Positions 55,101 to 64,000 of a stretch of DNA of 64,000 nucleotides are shown here, in pieces (the first letter of the stretch is position 1; every line of letters starts with the position of its first letter). Source of the stretch: Takakia lepidozioides (lineage: Eukaryota; Streptophyta; Takakiopsida; Takakiales; Takakiaceae); the NCBI GenBank assembly GCA_030704615.1, contig CM060734.1:47198042-47262041 (forward strand), read 5' to 3'. A program made the position numbers and the translations under genes. The notes below the pieces were generated by a model. It had not been told where the DNA came from. It made no database searches and worked only from the letters and a program-made list of their open reading frames with translations.

Positions 55101-55631
55101 GAGAAGAGAAGAAGTGTCTGAACATATGGGACAAGGAAGGTACTAATGTTGGCCTTCACTTCACTGAGTTAGTAGACTACTCTCTTACATCATACAGTGT
55201 GCAATGAGGAGCGATAGTAACCTTTAGTTTGTTTTCATACCCCCTTCATGTAGACTTCATCCTCCTTCTTTCTTAAATGGGAATGTTCATCAAAGAAACA
55301 TGTCCAGTGTTTGAAGCAGATGGAGTCCATTTACCTCCAAGATGGGTATGATTCTTGACAAGTTCTGGGCACCCTCTCTTTAATTGTAGTTACGGTATGT
55401 CTGCTTCAACTATGGTATGGTACATCTGAGTTATTTTTCTTAAACACTTTGTGTTTGTCCAGATACAAGGGAAAGATCCAGCCAGTGGCGTGGCATATTT
55501 TTACAATGAAACAACAGGGCACAGCCAGTGGGAACATCCAGCTTCAACACTGGCGCCTTCTCTGCCGCCTCCTCCACCTGCTTTGCCATGCTTACCCCCA
55601 GATTGGCGAGAGACTTTGGATGAGGCCTCAG
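55101..55631 (+). CDS. WW-domain protein, three internal exons (PQBP1-like candidate)
   Basis: Exons 55101-55139, 55320-55345 and 55463-55631 join in phase with GT-AG borders. They encode EEKKCLNIWDKEG, DGVHLPPRW and then IQGKDPASGVAYFYNETTG with HSQWEHP. LPPRW...YFYNETTGHSQWEHP is a complete WW domain (two Trp, Tyr pair, Pro), a binder of proline-rich ligands. A poly-proline stretch follows, then LPPDWRETLDEASG, the start of a second WW domain cut by the donor at 55632. The spacing resembles plant PQBP1-like splicing factors, but this is not certain. The rest of the second WW and the termini are not found; repeats fill the next 5 kb. Confidence 0.75.
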
Positions 55632-55699
55632 GTATGCAACATGTAATCATTTCACCACATTTCCTTTTGTATTCTTGCTTGAATGTACTCATGTAAGAC

Positions 55700-55845
55700 T
55701 TGTTTGTCGTAGCCATTGACCCCGCGCCCAGTTGGAGCGGAACACAAAGGGACAGAAACTACCTTTGTCCGGTACTGGCAGTATGACTTACCATCAAAAA
55801 GACAATTGCCTCGAAATTTCCAGACATCCTCTAAAAATTACTTAG
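55700..55845 (+). repeat. Dispersed repeat C, copy 2 (in WW-gene intron)
   Basis: This matches 38335-38490 over about 140 bp, including GAACACAAAGGGACAGAAACTACCTTTGTC. It sits about 70 bp after the exon ending at 55631. Confidence 0.7.
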
Positions 55846-55889
55846 AGTGAAAATATGATCCACACAAGCCCCCTGTTTCTCCGGAAACC

Positions 55890-56140
55890 AGCTTGACCGT
55901 CATGGAAACAACGAGTGTTGGACTGGTATCATGGTTTTTTGATACCACTAGGGTAAACGTATTGGGGTACAGTTGAATTATTGAAACCAGTATGGTACTG
56001 GTATCAAATGATGTGTAAATTTAATAGCCTGGTATGGTATACGGTATGGTATCAAAGTGAAAATCTGACTAGTATGGTATTAAACAAACTTTTAAAAGTC
56101 ATACCAGCCTGGTATATGCCAGGTCTGGTACCAGCTACAC
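55890..56140. repeat. GGTAT/ATACC simple-repeat block
   Basis: GGTATGGTAT, ACCAGTATGGTACTGGTATC, CCTGGTATATGCCAGG and related phrases recur more than ten times in both orientations. The same vocabulary reappears around 56490-56650. No coding content is seen. Confidence 0.55.
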
Positions 56141-57699
56141 TAGTGCAACTGTTCTAACTCTTAAAAATAAATAAAAATAAAAATAAAAATGAAAATGGAC
56201 GGAGGCCCTTTAAATCATATTACGATTTCAGCTATTCAAATGGCCATTTCAATAACTGTTCAAATGGCCATTTGAAAATATCCCAAATGGCCCCTAACTC
56301 TTTTCTATCACTCTTTAAGAGCATAAACTAACAAATTGCATTTCATCTACTCCTTTTCAAACACTTTAGCATCTTGTAACTCATCCTCATTGAAGTGCCC
56401 TCTTGAAAACGCTATATGTAGTTAGTATCCCTAACCTCAAACTACCCTAGACCCTACCCCTGCATCATGTCCCTCAACCGACGCATGCATGGTATTGGAG
56501 TGGTAGCGCAAGGAAGAAGACCCGACTGGTATGTTTTGCGCCAGGGTTTTAGAAGTCCATGTATCCTACCCCACCAGGGTATTGCCGGATTTTGCCCATG
56601 TAGGTACCTGCATGGTATGATCCTTCATACCATTACCCTTACCCTAGTTGATGCCCATCCAAGACCTATATACCGGTCCAACACTAGAAATAACCTCTAG
56701 ACTCCAGATCAACCTAAGACGAGTACTTGTAACTTTGCAAAATATCTTGCCAACAGCATTGAGATTGAGTAATTTCTGCAATTTCAAGGGTCCACCACAA
56801 GTCTTGAAGGTATGTGACTGCCCCGATATCGTCCATTCTCGTCTATTCTTCATATTCGATGTCTATTCCAAATTGCAACATATTCATTGACTACATCTTG
56901 TAATATTGGATGCTACATTGTAATGAACGATTGCCTTTGGAAAAGGTCATCTATGTTAAGAATTCCAGCACCCTCTAATCGCTTGGAAATAATCCTTAAT
57001 AAAAACCACGACTCGTTCTTGGATGTGTCACCACCAATGCTCAATACGCTAAGAACATAGAAACAAATGCCACATGAGAAAACTACCACCACAAAATGAC
57101 AATTCATTGACATAACATTCATTATTATAGGTTTTAAAACCAAATTTCACTATACAAAGAAATAGGTGGACCACCTAATTCGTTGACGATCCAGTCAAGA
57201 AAGGATTACGTGTGTCTATCTGCACATTCTCAATGTGCTCTTTGATCAAAACATGCTTCGCAACAAAATCCTAAGGAATCCGAATAGAGGGTCCAAAAAC
57301 ATCAACCGCCTCCTTGTACTATCCTTTGAGAATTGATTCCTGTTTTTTTTCCAACGCTACTTTGGCCCACAACACATAATGTGATGCAGCGTCTATGCCA
57401 ACATGTACATGAAAACCGTACATCACAAACTTGTCATATGTTGCACAAACAAGAAGTTTTACATTACATGTAATCTTTAAAATTCCTTTAGATGTTTTGA
57501 GAAAGATTTTCTATACATAATGTCTTGAGCTATATATCTGTTAGCTGCTGACCTATTTGCACTAGTAAGTCATATTTCCAAAATTGATGTACTTATTTGA
57601 GGTGTGCAGGGGTATGGAGCAAGGAATATGTAGCAATGTGGAGGAGGGAGCTTCATCAAGTTCCACATGCTTAATGTAATGTTTTTGCACAATTTGTCG
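56141..57699. other. Repeat-rich region, no supported gene
   Basis: 56195-56280 has GGAGGCCCTTTAAATCATAT and CAAATGGCCATTTGAAA-type palindromes. A 76-codon minus-strand ORF at 56913-57143 is unconvincing. Confidence 0.35.
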
Positions 57700-57712
57700 G
57701 GGTTCAAAATGG

Positions 57713-60680
57713 TTGTCTAAAAGTACAGTGTACAGACATTTGGGTGCGCAAGTTGTAGACAACTCCTTACACGAACCCACCATCCCACAACTATTACATC
57801 GCAATGTGGATGTTGCTCTGGACTCACATACGCAAGTGGTAGTCTTTCCTAGATCCTCTAATCTTTTAGAAGAGGCACCCAGTCAACCAACCATTCTTGC
57901 ATCTATTGATGACAATGCACTAACATCAAGTGCACCCCAAGTATTGACCTTGCAAGAGGCAATTACATGTCATATAGTGGAGCTTCAAAAGATGTGGGAT
58001 GATGCTCACGTTCCTATAGGATGGCAAGACCATATGTTACCAGTTATTTGAATATCTACAAGAAGAGCCTAAAACCCTTGAACGCGGGAGCATTGATCAA
58101 AGTCAATTGTTTTTTGGTGGACTGCTTACACTTGTTGGCCCTGAATGGAAAGGAGAACTAGAAGGAGGATATGTTGCACCTAACTCATGGAAACAGTTAC
58201 AGAAATATTATAAAACCCTTGGATTGGTAGAAGCCCAACGGTGGAGATTGTGCACGAGATCAAAGGAAGTGTCACATTCACCTCAACTTATACCACCAAG
58301 TCTGTTTAAGGTTATGATATGGTGCATTGTGAATGCAGCCCTGGTGCAAGGACAGGTACAAACGGGATTGATCGGTGTGCTGCGACAAGTGTCATACTTT
58401 AGCCTTTGAATACATGCTGATTGGCCTCTTGCTAGCAAGCTTGTATAAAGCAGGTCCATCTATCATAATTTGTTGACAACCTGGAGAAATAAAGACAGGT
58501 GGTGAGGAAAAAACTCGTGTGTGTTGCCCGACAAGATTGATGAACACTTTGATGGGAGTAAATTTCGGGAACTTCAAGCATCTTGGGACCTTGAAACAGA
58601 GTGAAAGAGTCATGTTATCTACCCCAACACAAGATGTTCGCATGCATTCAGAGCTTTCCCTACGAAGTGTCATGAACTGCTTCATTCTTGGGATAGTGAA
58701 ACCCAACGTTATTCCTTTGCCTACACCGAATGCTCCGCTCGAATTCATTCTTCCAGGCATATGGAAAAAACAAACATCTCATGGCCCCTTTCGACTTACA
58801 TACCGACATTCAGTTTTAGACCCCCAAATCAAGCTGTCTATTAGTCCATCTGATAGGTGGGACATCTTGAAGAATGCAAGTTATTCTAAAGCATGTTCAA
58901 ATCTCAGTATATTAATAGACTTTCATTCATATTCAGGGTGATCCAAGAAAGTTTGCTTTGTCGATGTTACATTGGGACGGGTTCTCAACGGCTAACCAAG
59001 CGTTAAAGGTTGTTGGGCAGTGGACTTAGTTGTTTTGAATGTAGCGTGTTGACTGCATTTTTGCAGTCACTTGTAACAAACCTGGAAGCCGCCTTCGTCA
59101 AAGGATTTTCAGTAGCCTATGCATACCCTGTAGATGCCATCAGTGACAAACTCCATGTCATCTCCATCACTGAACAAATCACTTTACGTGCCATGGTGAC
59201 AATCTAGATCGGAGATCACCCAACACAGTGCAAGGTTGGGGGGTTAAAGGTGGGTGGGTATTTATGTTGTAGACACCGCATAATTGCATCGAGATGGCAA
59301 GGCAGGAGCACCAATAGCAACAACGGTTTAGTGGAAACAATATGATAACAGGAAACAACATCGATATCCAGCAAAACACAACGGAATTGTTGGCATAATG
59401 GCGTGAATTGTCAGATGGAATGCAGAAGGATGCAGTAGGCTGTGAAGCAAGTATCTCGGGCTACTCTATTTTATGGAGACTACATAATCTTTATGGTTTT
59501 GACATTTTGAGGGACCTTGTTTATGATGTGATGCACATCCTACCATTATGCATATTCAAAAAATATATGCATATCCTAGTGCAGTAGAAAAATGGTTAGA
59601 GTAGGGACATCGACCAGGCATTGGATATTATGAAGAAGCTGCGACCCCTTGGACTTGGGGCAAGATGACCCCGGAAGTTATCTTCCTTGGATTACTACTA
59701 GGCTGAGGAATTTTCAGATTTGGATCATGTGGTATGTTGCCACATGTTCTGGATTGCTTGAATATTGGACCAGATTCTGTTTTAGATTTTACATGAATAC
59801 TCCTCACAGAAATTGGACATATTTTTTTTAGTCATAGTAGAAAGTATGGGTGGACACGGAAGGGAATGCAAAATGCGAGACAACTCCTAGCAGCATGGCG
59901 CATCAGAATGGAAGAGAGTGCTAGTCCCGATTCCTCTCCACTTGAACATGTAACAGATAATGCATAATTTTCTTAAGTAGTATGTTTTGTATATTTGTAA
60001 TATTTGTCATAATTCTTGTAAATTTTGAAGTACTTGTTGTAATTTATAATTTTGGAAAGTAATTTTAAATTGTGAGGTCTTTGTGCAGGGAGTGAAGAGT
60101 CTTAGATGATGTCATAAGGCACGGGTGTCATGATGTTTTCTGGTGCTACCTATTCGAGAGGAAGGTGTCAAATGTTGTGAATATTCCATCAAATCAGATC
60201 ATCAGCGAAGTCACATTTAGTGAGTATTTTTTAAGACACTGGTTCACAACAATAGACGAGGCTGTGCAAGTAGATCGTGATGGATTTTATCTTACATGTA
60301 TGGTAGTTGCCAAAATTCGCAAGTACCTTCACACACCGAGTAATGCCCAACGCATTCAACTACTGAGCTCAATCACAGAGCAGTAACATGAGTTTTGTGT
60401 CATTGTTGTATCTTCTTAAGATGTTGTACGAGCCATTGGAAAGCTTATACCTACAATGCGGCCATCTTTCTGCAAGGATCTTATCAGGGAAAATGGCATC
60501 GTAGCTTCATCTTAGTTGTCGGTCGCAAGAAGGGCGTGGAAACCGCAATTCCAAAGACTACAAGATTGTATTTGCAAAGGTATTGGAGTCTTCATGGTTT
60601 AAATGATGACCTTTGGCATTTTTTAGTACATCAATGTAAGTTTTCTCACAAGGAGCCTATCACGATTTCCCATCAATGAA
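57713..60680 (+). pseudogene. Degenerate transposase-like coding region
   Basis: A run of broken plus-strand frames (57713-58051, 58107-58409, 58519-58941, 59649-59830, 60106-60386, 60395-60679) looks like one decayed gene. The best segment, DVFWCYLFERKVSNVVN followed by SEVTFSEYFLRHWF (about 60140-60250), resembles the FERxxG-type region downstream of the catalytic part in plant CACTA transposases (DUF4218-like). GMQNARQLLAAWRIRMEES and LYLQRYWSLHG are other coding-looking phrases. No catalytic motif is recognised, so the assignment is tentative. Confidence 0.35.
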
Positions 60681-60829
60681 AAGAAAGTACATCCCCTTGT
60701 AGATTCCCCATCAATTACATTTACGTAGGAATCACTGCCACAGACAGAATGTTGGCACCGTCCCTTATAGGTTATGGGGTAATTTTTAAGCCTATGAACA
60801 AATACACTTATACGGCAAACTTTTCAATT

Positions 60830-61290
60830 TTTTGCATGGCAATGTGTTTAAATATTTGTTCATGTTGTATGTGGTAATTATTCCTCGTGATGGATGTGAC
60901 AATGTTTTTACATATTTCCTCATGCTCGATGTGGCAATTCATTTAAATATTTGTTCATGTTGTATGTGGTAATTATTCCTCATGATGGATGTGACAATGC
61001 TTTTACATATTTCATCATGCTAGATGTAGCAATGTATGTAAATTATTCCTTGGGATGGTTGTGGCAATGCGTATACATATTTTCTCATGTTGTATGCGAC
61101 AATGTATTTAGATTATTCCTCGGGATGAATGTGGCAATGCGTTTACATTTTTCCTAATGTTGTCTACGGCAATGTATTTAAATTATTCCTTGCGATGGAT
61201 ATGACAATGCGTTTACATATTCCTCATCCTGGAGGTGGCAATGTATTGAAATTGTTCCTTGTGATGGATATGCAGCAATGCATTTACATA
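60830..61290 (+). repeat. Minisatellite of about 37-bp units
   Basis: About twelve imperfect units follow the pattern GTGGCAATG-GTTTA-ATATTCCTCATG-TGGAT. Alternate units differ consistently (TTTAAATATTTGTTCATG or TTTACATATTTCCTCATG), suggesting a dimeric period of about 74 bp. Confidence 0.85.
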
Positions 61291-61879
61291 TTTCTGTCAT
61301 GGACTGCACCATCTAACATCAGTATGTTCATTGCAGACAGACAAAGAACAATTGACAAAAGGCCCTCACCAAGAAGCCGGTGAACAGTAAGAAGAGAATA
61401 AAGAATATATTTCAGACAAAGAAGTTGGAGAGAAACATAAACAGTTAGAACACTCTCTCAGGCCAAGATGTCAATCTTCATTAGGCCCCAACGAAGAGAT
61501 ATTGATGCTCTCCTTACCTACTTAAGGCTTTTCCATAAGAGTAGACAACATCTAGTTATCCCAAATCTGAAGGAAGAGTTTTGTGCAGGTACCATCTTTG
61601 TCCTCCTGCCACTCCACCATATCCTGCAGAATGTTCCAATTTAATTATTTTCTCGACCTTCCTTCCTTGAAATATCTACTTTAAGTAATACATGCATTAA
61701 AACCTTCACCTTGTTGGAGGTCTGCAGGAAACTAACCCACATAAGCAATGAATTTTCTTAACACAAACATGTATGTACCTTGTCATTCATTTGAGGCAAG
61801 AAAGATTGCATTGACATGAAAAGCAAGGTGCCATGAGCCGCCATCCCTGCCATTACCACCAACATCCTACTCACAGTTC

Positions 61880-62140
61880 TCAGTAAAATAGGTCAACTGA
61901 TGTTTTGTTCATTTGCTCGATATACAAATTCGCATCAAAAGCCTTCATTCGGGCCATCTCCTTTGGAAAACTCACAGAGTTCGTGCATGGCAAGAATGTG
62001 AAACCGGTCAGAAAGCTGTTGCTTAACTTGGTGCCACCCTCTGTGATGTCCACATCAGATAGCCCATTCTCTAACAAACGCACCAAGTTCTCGAAATATA
62101 GAATGACTGCCACTGCCACACTCAGGAAAAATAGGGACAT
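61880..62140 (-). CDS. Hypothetical ORF with hydrophobic N-terminus
   Basis: The 86-codon minus-strand frame begins MSLFFLSVAVAVILYFENLV, a plausible signal anchor, and continues GTKLSNSFLTGFTFLPCTN and MKAFDANLYIEQMNK. An AG acceptor (GATCATGACAG) directly precedes the ATG, so it may be an exon rather than a start. Family not recognised. Confidence 0.3.
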   Translation of the reverse strand: MSLFFLSVAVAVILYFENLVRLLENGLSDVDITEGGTKLSNSFLTGFTFLPCTNSVSFPKEMARMKAFDANLYIEQMNKTSVDLFY

Positions 62141-62539
62141 CTGTCATGATCCTGCACTTCACGAATTTGATCACTTCCTAAGTCATGGGAAAAGTCAATG
62201 TACCTTCTTCCTGCTGTTCTGCAAGCTCCTATGCACTTATACATAGTCCACATTAGATCTCTTGAGCCCTCAAGTTGTCATATAACAGTATTCGTTGTGT
62301 ATACACCCAATGACAATTCCAAGTACTAAACCCCCTCAAAGGCAGTTATTCTCATCTGTCATCAACAATATCTCATTATTTTAGGGAGTACGAGCGTCTT
62401 CACCAGTATGTTCCACTGTTTTTGGTTTTGTTTTGCTTGACAATATTGCACTTGTTCAATCACTTTGCAAAGTTGTGCTGTAAATATTGTATTGAATGGC
62501 ACTTTAATAGTTCTTATTTATAGCGTAAGGAAGGTTGGA

Positions 62540-62745
62540 TAAACCGCAACCTCTTGTGACGGCCTCAAGTTGTAGCTCGAGGGAACCAATGCCCCCTCGT
62601 GATGCCCATACGTCCCAAAAAACAACGCCTCCCTGGCGACGGGCGGGGGTCGCAAAAAGAGGGCGCACCAACGCCTAGTCTGCAACACCCTGGGTCGCAA
62701 ACAGAACGACACATATTCTGCGATGCCCCTGCATCGTAAGATGCA
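62540..62745. repeat. CACTA-like GACGCC/GGCGTC repeat remnant
   Basis: Recurrent TGACGGCC, GGCGACGGGC, GGGTCGCAAA and GATGCCCCTGCATCG recall the subterminal array of the CACTA element at 6784-7952. No CACTA ends are found nearby, so it is a fragment. It may be the edge of the element whose transposase remains lie at 57713-60680. Confidence 0.4.
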
Positions 62746-62930
62746 AATGAATGTATCATCACATTGATATGCAGATATTCATAACTATTGAAACCACTAG
62801 TAAACACTTACAATGTATGTGCCACAAGGCCATCGAAAATTGTAACTTGATATTGTAACCTTTGCAATTGTCGTGCCCTTTGCTTTTGCTCACAGTGATA
62901 GCCAAAAATTATCTGCAAGGCAGCAACCAC

Positions 62931-63255
62931 CTATCGGGTTGGCACTCGTAAATGTCGCATGCCACATGCAATTCTCACTTGCTTGATCCCCCAATTAACC
63001 CCATTCTTATGGCTGGGGAGAGACTCATGTATAGTATGGCATATTTCATCCATGCTCGAGTGGTGAAAAACTTTGACGTTGAACCCTAATGCCTTGGTCA
63101 TTAAATGGTTCAAGCGTCGTGGATCACTGATACCTAACGCTTGACAATGTTTTTAAGTGGCATTCCATTTTGCAACATGCTTTGAATATCATCAACTAAA
63201 TCCGTCGTCTCATTGGTATTGCCGCGTAGGAGTTCCATGACCATCTTCATAAGCC
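62931..63255 (-). pseudogene. Hypothetical coding fragment
   Basis: A minus-strand frame reads MVMELLRGNTNETTDLVDD to about 63150, then after a shift ALGISDPRRLNHLMTKALGFNV, HHSSMDEICHTIHESL and GIKQVRIACGMRHL. It looks like decayed protein-coding DNA; I do not recognise the family. Confidence 0.3.
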
Positions 63256-63872
63256 TGAGACACCACACACAAAAGAAACCCCTAATTAAAAATGGATAGA
63301 AAAGTAAAGTATATGAATCACTAACCTACTAACAATGAAGACAGTTAAAAAATAAATTAAGATATTAATTTGAATAGTGAAAATTAATGAATATTGTCTA
63401 GTGAAAAACATGAAAGTCATTTTTTCGTCGATCCAAATAATTTTTAATATTCATCTATCAGAATGAAATCAAGAACTCCCAAGAACTCATCCAAAAACTT
63501 CATCCAAATTTCATCCACATCTTCACAACACACCACGTTTTCTACTCTCTTCTTTCTTCTCACTATCCGATTTTCTCTCAAACCTTCTCATTCAATTCGT
63601 CTTCTTCATTTATTTATTTATTTTTTTCCCCTCTTATTGTTCTACATTAGCAATGCAGATCAGTTACAAGAATTAGCACATGTGCAATGTTCGTCACAGT
63701 CATGAAGAACCATTTTACCATTTTTAGGCTTTTTGGCATTCTTTATTGATTCATTGTTGAACCAAGCCAAAACAGGATAAAATTTTACCAACGAGCCAAA
63801 ATAGGGTAAATTTTACCAACGATAAAACATTACCCAAGCCAAAACAACGAATTTTACCATGTCCTCGTCGAT
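63256..63872. other. AT-rich non-coding DNA
   Basis: No gene is recognised. 63770-63860 repeats the phrase CAAAAT/C-GG-TAAAATTTTACCAACGA about three times, a short local tandem repeat. Confidence 0.4.
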
Positions 63873-63892
63873 GGCCTTTTTGGAATTCCCTA
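63873..63892. repeat. Terminus identical to the long-TIR element end
   Basis: GGCCTTTTTGGAATTCCCTA is identical to the right end of the element at 34615-35738. The adjoining interior differs, so this is the end of a related element or a conserved terminus only. Confidence 0.6.
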
Positions 63893-64000
63893 CCTAAGGC
63901 CTAGTTATCGACAAATGACCTCAAAGCCTGATGATCTTAGGCCCAAGCCGAATTGCCTCAAGTTTTACGATCTCAAGCCTTATGTCCTAATTTGGCCTAC

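Noticed and set aside
56913-57143. Possible MULE transposase fragment on the minus strand
   Set aside because: Only a vague resemblance to an aromatic Ser-Trp-Phe-Leu segment; no catalytic residues could be placed.

Overview
The window is nuclear DNA of a land plant. The evidence is spliced plant-type genes (a plant NPSN-type SNARE, a chloroplast VKOR-thioredoxin fusion, PLS-class PPR proteins, F-box proteins), telo-boxes, and abundant Ty3/gypsy and CACTA elements. Kilobase introns packed with repeats and PPR repeats of a seedless-plant flavour make a fern or other large-genome seedless plant my best guess; this is inference, and no marker here names the species.

Layout. 1-5043: minus-strand Ty3/gypsy element with its 5' LTR at 4329-5043. 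5090-9990: fragment of a second, unusual Ty3-like element on the minus strand (gag, aspartic protease, then a C5 cytosine-DNA methyltransferase domain), split by a CACTA element (6784-7952, TSD GTG). 10030-12913: PPR pseudogene followed by three tandem copies of its 3' flank. 12914-16600: repeats, including a CACTA-like end and a block dense in AGTCA/TGACT. 16947-21153: a hypothetical ORF and a frameshifted F-box/kelch-like gene lacking an F-box. 23186-31090: second accessory block with a MITE-like inverted repeat, PPR pseudogenes in both orientations, and a plus-strand Ty3 element (25250-28873) that starts inside the same methyltransferase domain and ends in a PHD finger joined to its integrase.

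31460-46470 is the gene-rich core: a PAK1IP1/MAK11-like WD40 gene (3 exons, telo-box promoter), a short F-box gene, a 1.1-kb inverted-repeat transposon, an LTO1-like gene (about 8 exons, minus strand), and head-to-head with it an NPSN11-like SNARE gene whose 8 exons join in frame to 249 codons. 48000-64000 holds repeats, a two-tier tandem array (50140-50880), three exons of a WW-domain gene (55101-55631), a degenerate transposase-like region, a minisatellite (60830-61290) and unrecognised small ORFs.

The most notable signal is that the two partial Ty3 elements overlap conceptually. One carries gag-PR-MTase motifs I to IX, the other MTase motif X-RT-RNaseH-INT-PHD. Together they suggest a retrotransposon family that encodes both a DNA methyltransferase and a chromatin-reading PHD finger.
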